NCBI GenBank assembly: GCA_035649575.1
Contig: DASRJH010000199.1
Location: forward strand, 1-64,000
Reading direction: 5' to 3'
Length of the DNA: 64,000 bases
Source of the DNA: DASVAL01 sp035649575
GTDB lineage: Bacteria; Planctomycetota; UBA1135; UBA2386
Part shown: positions 7,655-16,188 of the stretch, piece after piece
Position numbering within the stretch: the stretch's first letter is position 1
How the letters are laid out: each line of letters opens with the position of its first letter
The notes under the pieces: model-generated
Databases searched by the model: none
The model's input: the letters and a program-made list of their open reading frames with translations, nothing else
What the model was told of the DNA's origin: nothing
Position numbers and translations under genes: made by a program

Positions 7655-8101
7655 ATGAGCACGCAAACTCCAGGGCCGGTTTCGACTCCAGCTTCGGCTT
7701 CGACCCCGCCTACCGCCCCATCGACCGAGAAGAAGAAGGCGCGCATGCGCAAGAACGTGGGCAAGGCCATCGCGCACGTGAAGGCCTCCTTCAACAACAC
7801 GATCATCACGATCGTCGACAACGCGGGGCAGGTCCTCGCCTGGGACTCGGCCGGAACGATCGGCTACAAGGGCTCGCGCAAGAGCACGCCGTTCGCGGCG
7901 CAACGCGCTGCCGAGAAGGTGGCCGACAAGATCAAGAAGATGGGCGTGCACGAACTCGAGGTGCTCGTGCGCGGCCCGGGTTCGGGCCGCGAGTCCGCGA
8001 TCCGCGCGCTGTCGAACTCCGGGATCGAAGTGAAGTCCATCGAGGACATCACGCCGCTTCCCCACAATGGCTGCCGTTCGCGCAAGAGGCGCCGCGTCTG
8101 A
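7655..8101 (+). CDS. rpsK: Ribosomal protein uS11 with Ser/Thr/Pro-rich N-terminus
   Basis: Small-subunit platform protein. The core shows KAIAHVKASFNNTIITIVD, SAGTIGYKGSRKSTPFAAQ, VLVRGPGSGRESAIRAL and the final PHNGCRSRKRRRV, all canonical. ATG 7655 gives 148 residues; the first about 25 (STQTPGPVSTPASASTPPTA) are low-complexity and absent from typical S11 of about 128. Translation from ATG 7745 (MRKNVGKAIAHVKA) is possible and would give the standard protein. Confidence 0.95.
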   Translation: MSTQTPGPVSTPASASTPPTAPSTEKKKARMRKNVGKAIAHVKASFNNTIITIVDNAGQVLAWDSAGTIGYKGSRKSTPFAAQRAAEKVADKIKKMGVHELEVLVRGPGSGRESAIRALSNSGIEVKSIEDITPLPHNGCRSRKRRRV

Positions 8102-8134
8102 GCGCGAGACCGCTACCCGACATTCGCCACCGAA

Positions 8135-8755
8135 ATGACCACCACCACGAACGTCTGCAAACTCTGCCGCCGCGAAGGCGTCAAGCTCTTCCTCAAGGGG
8201 CAGCGATGCTTCTCGGAGAAGTGCGGCGTGAACCGGCGCAACTATCCGCCCGGCCAACACGTCCGCCCCAAGAAAGGCACCGACTACGGCACCCAGCTGC
8301 GCGAGAAGCAGAAGTGCAAGCGCATCTATGGCGTGATGGAACGTCAGTTCCAGCACTACTTCTCGGTCGCGCAGCGCCAGAAGGGCAACACGGGTGAGAA
8401 CCTGCTCGTGCTCATGGAGCGACGGCTCGACAACGTGGTGCTGAGCCTCGGACTCGCCTTCTCGCGCTTCGACGCGCGCCAGATGGTCGCCCACGGTCAC
8501 GTCTACGTGCACAAGAAGCGCATCGACATCCCGGGCTACCTCGTGCGCCCCGGCGACGAGATCGAGGTGCGTGGCAGCGACAAGCTCAAGAAGAAGGCGA
8601 CCGACGCGATCGAGATGAACAAGGGCCGCCCGCTGCCCGGATGGCTCGAGGCCGTGCCGGCCGAGCTGAAGGGCCGGGTGATCCAGTTGCCGAAGCGCGA
8701 AGACGTCAGTGTCGAGATCCAGGAGCAGCTCATCATCGAGCTGTGCTCGAAGTGA
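8135..8755 (+). CDS. rpsD: Ribosomal protein uS4, zinc-binding form
   Basis: Primary 16S rRNA binder and, in E. coli, repressor of the alpha operon. The N-terminus has CKLCRREGVKLF and a later CFSEKC, giving the four-cysteine zinc site of the C+ form of S4. The S4 RNA-binding domain, residues about 95-160, includes RRLDNVVLSLGLAFSRFDAR and HGHVYVHKKRIDIPGYLVRPGDEIEV. The length of 206 residues is normal. Confidence 0.96.
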   Translation: MTTTTNVCKLCRREGVKLFLKGQRCFSEKCGVNRRNYPPGQHVRPKKGTDYGTQLREKQKCKRIYGVMERQFQHYFSVAQRQKGNTGENLLVLMERRLDNVVLSLGLAFSRFDARQMVAHGHVYVHKKRIDIPGYLVRPGDEIEVRGSDKLKKKATDAIEMNKGRPLPGWLEAVPAELKGRVIQLPKREDVSVEIQEQLIIELCSK

Positions 8756-8818
8756 TGGCTGGCCCAGTGATGTCTGGCGCAGGGCCGTGCCACAAGGAAC
8801 AGTCCAGGGAGAACCGCA

Positions 8819-9817
8819 ATGCGTATTCGTTGGCGTAACTTCGAGTTGCCTTCACAAGTCCGGCTGGACCGGGAAACCGCGACACCGACATTCGGCAGGT
8901 TCACGGTCGAGCCCTTCGAGAAGGGTTTCGGCTCGACGATCGGCAACGGCCTGCGCCGTGTGCTGCTGTCCTCGATCGAGGGCACAGCGGTCACGTGGGT
9001 GCGCATCGACGGCGTCGTTCACGAGTTCTCGACGATCCAGGGCGTGCTCGAAGACGTCACGCAGATCGTGCTGAACATCAAGAAGCTGCGCGTCAAGCTG
9101 CACACGGATGCGCCGACGACGTTGCGCATCGACGCCAACCAGAAGGGTGAAGTGCGCGCGGAGAAGATCGAGGGCGACTCCAATGTCGAGATCGCGAACC
9201 CCGAGCTCAAGATCTGCACGCTGACCGAGGACGTGCGGTTCTTCTGCGAGATGCAGGTCCGCAAGGGTCGCGGCTACGTCACGGCCGAGGAGAACGTCAC
9301 CGAAGAGCTGGAGATCGGGACGATTCCGGTCGACTCGATCTTCAGCCCCGTGCACCGCGTGCGCTACGCGATCGAGAACACGCGCGTCGGCAAGTCGACC
9401 GACTACGATCGACTCGTGCTCGACATCTGGACCGACGGCACGGTGTCGCCCGAGATGGCGCTCGTGGAGGCCAGCAAGATCTACCGCAAGCACCTCAACC
9501 CGTTCGTCCAGTACTTCGACCTCAAGGAAGACCTTGCGGTCGAGGGTGGCGTGCTGGCGCCCGAAGGCGACGAGGGCGCGCGACGCCGTGAGATGGTCGA
9601 ACTGCTCAGCAAGAGCATCGACATGCTCGAGCTCTCCGTTCGGGCGAAGAACTGTCTCGACAGCGAGAGCGTCACGACGATGCGCGACCTCGTGCAGTTG
9701 TCGGAGCCCGAGTTGTTGAAGGTCCGGAACTTCGGCAAGACCTCCTTGAAGGAGGTCAAGAGCAAGCTGAGCGCACTCGGTCTGTCGCTGGGCATGAGCA
9801 TCGAGGAATTCAAGTAA
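8819..9817 (+). CDS. rpoA: RNA polymerase alpha subunit
   Basis: Scaffold subunit of RNA polymerase. The N-terminal dimerisation domain, residues about 1-235, has the family block GFGSTIGNGLRRVLLSSIEG and later NPFVQYFDLKEDL near the linker. The C-terminal domain, residues about 255-332, has the helix-hairpin-helix region LDSESVTTMRDLVQLSEPEL and KVRNFGKTSLKEVKSKL, which in other bacteria contacts UP elements and activators. A ribosome-binding site, CCAGGGAGAACCGC, precedes ATG 8819. Length 332 is typical. Confidence 0.97.
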   Translation: MRIRWRNFELPSQVRLDRETATPTFGRFTVEPFEKGFGSTIGNGLRRVLLSSIEGTAVTWVRIDGVVHEFSTIQGVLEDVTQIVLNIKKLRVKLHTDAPTTLRIDANQKGEVRAEKIEGDSNVEIANPELKICTLTEDVRFFCEMQVRKGRGYVTAEENVTEELEIGTIPVDSIFSPVHRVRYAIENTRVGKSTDYDRLVLDIWTDGTVSPEMALVEASKIYRKHLNPFVQYFDLKEDLAVEGGVLAPEGDEGARRREMVELLSKSIDMLELSVRAKNCLDSESVTTMRDLVQLSEPELLKVRNFGKTSLKEVKSKLSALGLSLGMSIEEFK

Positions 9818-9858
9818 GCAGGCCCATCGCGCCCAATCGATCGAGGAGATATGCAGCC

Positions 9859-10311
9859 ATGAGACACAATGTTGCGGGCAAGTCGCTGGGACGGAACACG
9901 GCGCATCGCGCGGCCCTGCGCAAGAACTTCACGGTCTCGGTCATCATGCACGAGCGTGTCATCACGACGCTGCCCAAGGCCAAGGCCTTGCGGCCCTTCG
10001 TCGAGAAGATGATCACGCTGGCGCGCAGCCCGGATCCGAAGACGAAGCTGCACCGCATCCGCCGCGCCGTCGCATTCCTGCAGGACAAGACTGCCGTCAA
10101 GAAGTTGTTCGACGTGATCGGACCGCGCTTCGCGAACCGCCCCGGTGGCTACACGCGCATCATGCGAACGGCCGACTACCGCATCGGCGACGGCGGCTCA
10201 CGCGTGATCTTCGAGCTCGTCGACAACAACGTGCTCGAGCAGAAGATCAAGGCCGCCGAGGCCAACGCGAGCAAGACCGAGACTCCCGCCGAAGCGGGCG
10301 CCGGCGCCTGA
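9859..10311 (+). CDS. rplQ: Ribosomal protein bL17
   Basis: Large-subunit protein near the exit tunnel. It starts MRHNVAGKSLGRNTAHRAAL and has the ERVITTLPKAKALRPFVEKMITLAR block; the end of the core is GGYTRIMRTADYRIGDGG followed by a ViFELVD-like segment. The 150 residues include a C-terminal tail rich in Ala, Glu and Thr. The upstream TCGAGGAGATATGCAGCC gives a strong ribosome-binding site. It is the last gene of the ribosomal block; the hairpin at 10334-10374 follows. Confidence 0.96.
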   Translation: MRHNVAGKSLGRNTAHRAALRKNFTVSVIMHERVITTLPKAKALRPFVEKMITLARSPDPKTKLHRIRRAVAFLQDKTAVKKLFDVIGPRFANRPGGYTRIMRTADYRIGDGGSRVIFELVDNNVLEQKIKAAEANASKTETPAEAGAGA

Positions 10312-10333
10312 TCGCGGCGCTGCGCGCCGCGAA

Positions 10334-10374
10334 CTTCACGCGGACTCGAGGCGAAGCCTCAAGTCCGCGTGAAG
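10334..10374. terminator. Long hairpin between convergent rplQ and dnaE
   Basis: An 18-bp inverted repeat (arms 10334-10351 and 10357-10374, loop CGAAG) lies 22 bp after the rplQ stop. One position mismatches as C-A in the plus-strand transcript but forms G-U in the minus-strand transcript, so the stem is fully paired in the dnaE mRNA. The right arm covers the last five codons of dnaE and its stop. There is no U-tract on either side, so it may stop transcription with help or protect 3' ends. Its role as a bidirectional terminator is inferred from position. Confidence 0.6.
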
Positions 10375-13300
10375 AACATGTTCTGCGACCCGACGAGCAA
10401 GGCGAGGTCGTCGAGCAGCCCTTCCGTCACGCGCACGCCTTCGTCGCTGCGCACGCGGTAGCAGTTGTCGCCATCGTCGATGTCGAGGTGCAGGTGCTGT
10501 TGGCCGCGGTGCTGCGAGAGCGTCTCGGCGATGCGTTCGAGATTGCCGTCGCTGGCGAGCGTGCCGCGCAGGTGCAGCACCAGGCCCGCGACTTCGCGGC
10601 GCACGACCTCGCTTGCGGGTTCGAGCTGATCGAGCAGGATCGAGTGATCGTCTCCCGTGCCGTCGACGCGCCCCGACAGGAACACGATCGCGTCCTCGAC
10701 GATGCGGTCCTTCATAGTCGCGTAGGCGCGCGCAAAACACGTCACGGCGACCTGGCCGTCGAGGTCTTCGAGCTGAAATCGCGCCATCTTCTGCCCCGCG
10801 TTCTTGCCCTGTTTGATCTGCATGACGCGCACCGAGCTGATCATGCCGGCGATGCGGACCGTCGAACCGGGCTCCATCTGGGTCAGCGAGCTCGTCGTCT
10901 GTCCCGCGATGCGGCGCAGAAAAGGACCGCGTCGCTCGAACGGGTGTCCCGACAGATAGAAGCCGAGGGACTCCTTCTCGCGAGCGAGCCGTTCGTGTTC
11001 GGGCCACTCGGCGGCCGTCTCGTCACCGGCCGGCTGGTTCACGAACTGCGGTGCGGCAAAGAGCAGCTTCTGCCCGCGGCGCCGGTCCTCGCGCGCGGCC
11101 GCGGACGACCGAAGCGCCGACTCGATCGCCGCGAAGTTGGCCGCGCGCGTGCGTGACATGCCGTCGAGGGCGCCCGCCTGCACGAGCGCCTCGAGCGCCG
11201 TCTTGTTCAGCAGGTTACCGTCGAGCCGTTCGCAGAGATCCTCGAGTGAAGCGAACGCACCGCCTCTGCGCCGTTCCGCGGCGATCGCATCAGCGGCCCG
11301 TGTGCCGACGCCCTTGATCGCACCGAGCCCGTAGCGGATCGACTTGCCTTCGACGCTGAAGTAACGCTGCGAGAGGTTCACGCTCGGTGGCAGGATCGGC
11401 ATGCCGGAGCGCCGCGCCTCGTCGACGAACTCCTTGATCTTGTCGGTGTTGCCCGATTCGACCGTGAGGTTGGCGGCCGTGAACTCGACCTGGTAGTGCG
11501 CCTTGAGCCATGCGGTCTGGTAGGTGACGAGCGCGTATGCGGTCGAGTGCGACTTGTTGAAGCCGTACCCGGCGAAGAACTCCATGTCCTCGAACAGCTT
11601 CCGCGCGATCTTCTCGGGGTAGCTCTGGGCTCGCGCGCCCGCGATGAACTGGTCCTTGAACTTCGCCATCACCTCGGGCTTCTTCTTGCCCATCGCCTTG
11701 CGCAGGTTGTCGGCATCGCTCATCGAGAAGCCGCCGATGATGTTCGCGAGCTGCATCACCTGCTCCTGGTAGACGATGACCCCGTAGGTTGGCTCGAGGA
11801 CCGGCTTCGTCGCGGCGTGCGGATACTGGACCTCCTCTTCGCCATGCTTCCTGCGCACGAACATGTCGACCATGCCCGACCCGAGCGGGCCCGGTCGATA
11901 CAGCGCGAGAACGGCGATGACGTCCTCGAAAGTGTCGGGCTTCAGGCGCGTCAACAGCTCGCGCATGCCGCTCGATTCGAGCTGGAACACGCCCTGTGTC
12001 TCGCCACGCGTCATCAGCGCGTAGGTCGCTCGGTCGTCGAGTGGCAGGCGCGCGAGGTCGATCTGCGTCCCGTGGACTTCCTGGACCAGCCGCGCGGCCT
12101 CTTGCAGGATCGTCAGCGTCTTGAGACCCAGGAAGTCCATCTTGAGCAACCCGACCTCCTCGAGCTCCGTCATCTGCCACTGCGTGACGATGTCCTCGCC
12201 GTTCTTCGCGAGCGGCACGTAGTCGCGCAGCGGGCGGTCCGCGATGACGACGCCGGCCGCGTGGATCGAGGAGTGTCGCGCGAGCCCTTCGAGCTGCAGC
12301 GAGAGGTCGAACAGGCGCTTGTGTTGCGGCGAGCTGTCGCGGATCTGCTTCAGCTCCGCATCGGCGTCGAGCGCCGTGGCGAGCGAGGCACCGGGCCCCT
12401 GGGGCACCTTCTTGCACAGCCTGTCGACGTCGGCGATCGGGAAGTCGAGCACGCGGCCGACGTCGCGCAGCACACCGCGGCTCGCCATCGTGCCGAACGT
12501 GATGATCTGGCAGACACAGTCGTTGCCATATTTCTGCCGCACGTAGTCGATGACCTCGTCGCGCCGGTTGCCGCAGAAGTCGATGTCGATGTCGGGCATC
12601 GATATGCGCGCGGGGTTCAGGAAGCGTTCGAACAGCAGCGCGTAGCGCAGCGGGCAGACGTCCGTGATGCCGAGGCTGTAGGCGACGATCGATCCCGCGG
12701 CCGAGCCTCGCCCGGGGCCGACCGGGATGCCCATGGACCGCGCCTTCGCGATGAAGTCCTGCACGATCAGGAAGTAGCTGACGAAGCCGAGCTTCTTGAT
12801 CACGCCGATCTCGTAGTCGAGCCGTTCCGCGATCTTCGCGTCGAGCGCGCCGTAGCGCCGCTCGGCACCCTCGCGGCACAGGCGTTCGAAGTAGAGGTCG
12901 GGCGTCGTGCCGTCCTCGGGCTGGAACACGGGCAGATGGTAGACGCCGAACTCCATCGACACGTCGCAGCGGTCGGCGATGTCGACCGCTTGCTGCAGCG
13001 CGTCGGGCCAGTCGGCGAACGCCTGCGCCATCTGCGCGCGGCTCTTCAGGAACAGCTCGCGCGATCCCATGCGGAAGCGCTGCTGGTCGGCAGCGGTCTT
13101 GCCGCTGCGGATGCAGAGCATTATGTCCTGCGCGAGCCAATCCTCGGCTCTGAGGTAGTGCACGTCGTTCGTCGCGACGCACGGGATCGACAGCTCCCGG
13201 CCCAGGCTTCGCAGTGCGGCCGTGACCTTTCGCTGCGGCTCGAAACCGGTCTCGGCGACCTCGAAGAAGAAGTTCTCGGGGCCGAACACGTCGCGCAGCT

Positions 13301-13787
13301 GCGAGGCGGTGACCTTGGCACCGGCCAGGTCTTCCTGCTGGATCGCGGTCGCGATCGCCGACGAGAGCCCGCCCGACAAAGCGATCAGGCCCTCGCGATG
13401 CTCGTGCAGTAACTCGATGTCGGCACGTGGTTTGTAGCTGAATCCCTCGAGCCACGCGCGACCGGATAGCTGCTTGAGGTTGTGCAGGCCGCGGTTGTCC
13501 GCGGCGAGCAGCGTGAGCTCATGGGTTGGGTTGTCGGCGCCCGCGCTCTCCTTGCGTGAGCGTCTCGCGACATACGTGGTCTGGCCGACGACCGGCTTGA
13601 GCTTCTGGTCGCGACACGCCTTGAAGAACTCGACGGCGCCGAACAGGTTGCCGTTGTCGGTGAGCGCGAGGGCCGTCTGGCCGTCAGCGGCTGCGGCCTC
13701 CACGAGGCTCGCGATCTGGGATGGCGCCGCAAGCAGGCTGTAGTGCGAGCGGACGTGCAGGTGGACGAAGGGTGGCGCGTCGCTCAT
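10359..13787 (-). CDS. dnaE: DNA polymerase III alpha subunit, DnaE1 type
   Basis: Replicative DNA polymerase. The 1142-residue product contains an N-terminal PHP domain (FVHLHVRSHYSLL, then LALTDNGNLFGAVEFF), the polymerase palm with the catalytic aspartates in MPDIDIDFCGNRRDEVIDY, the GIPVGPGRGSAAGSIVAY block, the FAGYGFNKSHSTAYALVTYQTAWLK region (finger and helix-hairpin-helix approach), and an OB-fold near residue 965 (VRIAGMISSVRVMQ...). QKLLF after the HhH region looks like the internal beta-clamp-binding motif. In PHP the usual HLHxHT and TDHGN appear as HLHVRS and TDNGN, so two metal-ligand histidines are replaced and PHP exonuclease activity is doubtful. ATG 13787 gives the conserved N-terminus. 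Confidence 0.96.
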   Translation of the reverse strand: MSDAPPFVHLHVRSHYSLLAAPSQIASLVEAAAADGQTALALTDNGNLFGAVEFFKACRDQKLKPVVGQTTYVARRSRKESAGADNPTHELTLLAADNRGLHNLKQLSGRAWLEGFSYKPRADIELLHEHREGLIALSGGLSSAIATAIQQEDLAGAKVTASQLRDVFGPENFFFEVAETGFEPQRKVTAALRSLGRELSIPCVATNDVHYLRAEDWLAQDIMLCIRSGKTAADQQRFRMGSRELFLKSRAQMAQAFADWPDALQQAVDIADRCDVSMEFGVYHLPVFQPEDGTTPDLYFERLCREGAERRYGALDAKIAERLDYEIGVIKKLGFVSYFLIVQDFIAKARSMGIPVGPGRGSAAGSIVAYSLGITDVCPLRYALLFERFLNPARISMPDIDIDFCGNRRDEVIDYVRQKYGNDCVCQIITFGTMASRGVLRDVGRVLDFPIADVDRLCKKVPQGPGASLATALDADAELKQIRDSSPQHKRLFDLSLQLEGLARHSSIHAAGVVIADRPLRDYVPLAKNGEDIVTQWQMTELEEVGLLKMDFLGLKTLTILQEAARLVQEVHGTQIDLARLPLDDRATYALMTRGETQGVFQLESSGMRELLTRLKPDTFEDVIAVLALYRPGPLGSGMVDMFVRRKHGEEEVQYPHAATKPVLEPTYGVIVYQEQVMQLANIIGGFSMSDADNLRKAMGKKKPEVMAKFKDQFIAGARAQSYPEKIARKLFEDMEFFAGYGFNKSHSTAYALVTYQTAWLKAHYQVEFTAANLTVESGNTDKIKEFVDEARRSGMPILPPSVNLSQRYFSVEGKSIRYGLGAIKGVGTRAADAIAAERRRGGAFASLEDLCERLDGNLLNKTALEALVQAGALDGMSRTRAANFAAIESALRSSAAAREDRRRGQKLLFAAPQFVNQPAGDETAAEWPEHERLAREKESLGFYLSGHPFERRGPFLRRIAGQTTSSLTQMEPGSTVRIAGMISSVRVMQIKQGKNAGQKMARFQLEDLDGQVAVTCFARAYATMKDRIVEDAIVFLSGRVDGTGDDHSILLDQLEPASEVVRREVAGLVLHLRGTLASDGNLERIAETLSQHRGQQHLHLDIDDGDNCYRVRSDEGVRVTEGLLDDLALLVGSQNMFFTRT

Positions 13788-13865
13788 CGCCGCATACGTT
13801 ACGCCCCTGGCGCGTGCCCGCCAGCAGTCGGTCCTCGCCGCAACGCGGCGGGCCGCGCAAGCTCC

Positions 13866-15089
13866 CTACGCGCCTTCGGCCGCATGCGCCGACTTGGCAG
13901 TTCCGGCCCTGAGCACGCCGCTGCGCTTGCCGGCCTCGGCGAAACGCGACAGCACCTGATCGATCTGCTTGTCGGTGTGGCTCGCGATGTAGGACGTGCG
14001 GATCAGGTCCATGTTCGGCGGCACTGCCGGCTGCGTCACGGCATTCGTGAACAAGCCGCAATCGAACAGCGTGCGCCACAGCTTCAACATGCGCTCCTGG
14101 TCGCCGACGATGACGGGCACGATCGGGCTCGCCAGCGTTCCGGCCGTGGAGAAGCCGAGCTCGGCCAGACCCGTTCGCACCCGGTGGGCGATCTGCAACA
14201 CGCGGTGCCGCATCTCGGGCTGCGTCTCGATGATGCCCAGGGACGCCAGGGCTGCCGCTGCCGCCGAAGGCGTGATCGAGGCCGAGAACATCAGCGCCCG
14301 GGCGTGGTGGCGCATGTAGTGGATCACCTTCTCGGGGCCCGCAATGAAGCCGCCGAGGCTCGCGAAGCTCTTGCTGAAGGTACCCATCACCAGGTCCGGC
14401 TTGATGCCGCAGAGCTCACAAGCGCCCTGGCCGCGCGCGCCCAGCACGCCGACCGAATGTGCCTCGTCGACCATGACGCGGGCGCCGTAGACGTCCGCGA
14501 GCTTCCGGATCGCCTTGAGCGGCGCCAGGTCGCCCATCATCGAGAACAGGCCGTCGACGACGATCAGCATGCCCTTGCCCTTGCTCTTGCCGCGCTCCAG
14601 GTGGGCCTCGAGATCGGCCATGTCGTTGTGGCGGAACTTGCGCGAGTCGCTGAAGCTGAGACGGCAGCCGTCGATGATCGAGGCATGGTTTTCGCGATCG
14701 CAGAGGATCAGGTCGTCCTTGCTGCAAATCGCCGAAATCGCCCCGAGGTTCGTCTGGAAGCCGGTCGAGAAGCACAGCGCCGCTTCCTGGCCCATGAACT
14801 TTGCGAGCCGCCGTTCGAGTTCTTCATGCAACTCGAGCGTTCCGTTCAAGAACCGCGAGCCCGAGCACGAAGTGCCGTATTGGCGGATGGCCTGTTGGGC
14901 AGCTTCTCGCACCTTGGGGTGGTGGGTGAGCCCCAGGTAGTTGTTGCTGCCGATCATGATCAGCCGGTTGCCGGCGATCTCCACCTCCGTGCCCTCGCTC
15001 CCGTGTAAGGGAATGAAGTAGGGGTAGACGCCCAGAGCCTGCAGTTCGCGAGCCCGCGTGAAACCGTCACACTTCTGGAAGATGTCCAA
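13866..15089 (-). CDS. Serine palmitoyltransferase-like alpha-oxoamine synthase (TTG start)
   Basis: PLP enzyme of the alpha-oxoamine synthase family, which condenses an amino acid with an acyl-CoA. Visible are SNNYLGLTHHPKV, GTSCSGSRFLNGTLELHEEL, the PLP-stacking His135 in ENHAS, Asp208 in VDEAHSVGVLG, and the Schiff-base Lys240 in GTFSKSFASLGG. The N-terminal VYPYFIPL...EGTEVEI and the SGSRFLNGT stretch resemble bacterial serine palmitoyltransferases more than BioF or Kbl; this subfamily call is from memory of those sequences. The start is TTG at 15089 (LDIFQKCDGFTRARE); no ATG is available upstream. It is divergent from an NAD-dependent epimerase, which fits sphingolipid synthesis but does not prove it. 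Alternatives are 8-amino-7-oxononanoate synthase or glycine C-acetyltransferase. Confidence 0.8.
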   Translation of the reverse strand: MDIFQKCDGFTRARELQALGVYPYFIPLHGSEGTEVEIAGNRLIMIGSNNYLGLTHHPKVREAAQQAIRQYGTSCSGSRFLNGTLELHEELERRLAKFMGQEAALCFSTGFQTNLGAISAICSKDDLILCDRENHASIIDGCRLSFSDSRKFRHNDMADLEAHLERGKSKGKGMLIVVDGLFSMMGDLAPLKAIRKLADVYGARVMVDEAHSVGVLGARGQGACELCGIKPDLVMGTFSKSFASLGGFIAGPEKVIHYMRHHARALMFSASITPSAAAAALASLGIIETQPEMRHRVLQIAHRVRTGLAELGFSTAGTLASPIVPVIVGDQERMLKLWRTLFDCGLFTNAVTQPAVPPNMDLIRTSYIASHTDKQIDQVLSRFAEAGKRSGVLRAGTAKSAHAAEGA

Positions 15090-15115
15090 GGTCTGGCGGG
15101 ATGGTAGATTCCAGC

Positions 15116-15127
15116 GTCAGCGCTGAC
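15116..15127. promoter_or_regulatory. 12-bp perfect palindrome in a divergent intergenic region
   Basis: GTCAGCGCTGAC lies about midway in the roughly 70-bp gap between the divergently transcribed oxoamine synthase and epimerase genes. Its position makes it a candidate operator that could control both. No repressor gene is adjacent and a palindrome of this length can occur by chance in GC-rich DNA. Confidence 0.25.
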
Positions 15128-15159
15128 AAAACCTTTGTTCCGGCTTGGCGACTTCTGTG

Positions 15160-16188
15160 ATGCGCGAACTTCCGGCCTGTGACTTCCTGCTCACGGGTGC
15201 GACGGGTTTTCTCGGTGGTGCAGTGCTGCAGAGATTACTGCTGCGTGGCCTGCGAGCCACTGCAATCCGGTGTCTCGTGCGTGATCGGGGCAGGGCGTTG
15301 GCTCAGGGCATCCCCGCCGACAGCGTGTTCTGCGCGGACCTCGCGAACCCCGCGGACAGCCGCGCGCTGGCGGCCGCGGTCGAAGGCGCTGGCGTCGTGC
15401 TGCATCTGGCCGGCGCGGTGAAAGCGTGGAACCGCTCGGGTTTCGAAGGCCCGAACGTGGACGGGACGCGACGGTTGTTGGCCGCTGTGGAGAACTCGGC
15501 GCCCTCGGCGCACTTCTTGCTCGTCTCGTCGCTGGCCGCCGCGGGTCCGAGCACCGACGGTGCTTCGAGTACGGCGATGCCTGATCGTTGTTGCCCGGTC
15601 TCGGCCTACGGCGACAGCAAGCGTCGCGCCGAGCTCGCGGTCGTGCAAGGTCGGTTGCCTTGGACCATCGTGCGGCCGCCGATCGTCTACGGCCCGGCCG
15701 ACGCGGCGACGCGTCTGCTGTTCAAGCAAGCGTGTGCGCCGGTGACCGCGGTGCTCTCACGGCCGCGGCCGCTCTCGGTGATCCACCGCGACGACGTCGT
15801 CGAAGCCTTGTTGCACGTGCTCTCCGCGCGACCTTCGGGCGCGGTGCTGGCGCTCGACGGGCCCGAACGCACGGACACGCACTCCCTGCTGCGCGCGATG
15901 GCCACCGCCTGTGGGCGCACGGCGAGGCTCGTGCCGGTGCCGATGCCGTTCGTCGGCGCAGCGGCGCTGATCAGCGACCTGTTTGCCGCGCTGCGCCACA
16001 GGGCCGCGTTCTTCAACCGCGACAAGATGCGCGAGATCCGAGCCGCCGGCTGGGTCGCCGATGGCAGCGTCGCCAAGGGGCTGCTCGGCTACGAGCCTGC
16101 GGTGTCTCTGTCCGCCGGCCTGCTCGCCACGGCCCGCGCGGAGGGGTTCGTCCGGTCCAGCGCAACACCTACTTCAACAACTGCATGA
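15160..16188 (+). CDS. NAD-dependent epimerase/dehydratase (extended SDR)
   Basis: Extended short-chain dehydrogenase/reductase of about 342 residues. The Rossmann motif is LLTGATGFLGGAVL near the N-terminus, followed by DLANPADSRAL and VVLHLAGAVKAW. The catalytic tyrosine-lysine pair is probably in SAYGDSKRRAE, and WTIVRPPIVYGP is a family block. I chose ATG 15160; TTG 15145 and GTG 15157 in the same frame are alternatives and no clear ribosome-binding site decides. It faces the serine-palmitoyltransferase-like gene, so a 3-ketosphinganine reductase role of the CerR type is possible, but sugar or sterol dehydrogenases have the same fold. Its 3' end overlaps the convergent argF' by 20 bp. Confidence 0.75.
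   Translation: MRELPACDFLLTGATGFLGGAVLQRLLLRGLRATAIRCLVRDRGRALAQGIPADSVFCADLANPADSRALAAAVEGAGVVLHLAGAVKAWNRSGFEGPNVDGTRRLLAAVENSAPSAHFLLVSSLAAAGPSTDGASSTAMPDRCCPVSAYGDSKRRAELAVVQGRLPWTIVRPPIVYGPADAATRLLFKQACAPVTAVLSRPRPLSVIHRDDVVEALLHVLSARPSGAVLALDGPERTDTHSLLRAMATACGRTARLVPVPMPFVGAAALISDLFAALRHRAAFFNRDKMREIRAAGWVADGSVAKGLLGYEPAVSLSAGLLATARAEGFVRSSATPTSTTA

Noticed and set aside
11496..13412. Long open frame (638 codons) on the plus strand opposite dnaE
   Set aside because: It mirrors dnaE in GC-rich third-position symmetry, its protein is Arg/Val/His/Asp-rich without any family signature, and dnaE has all polymerase motifs.
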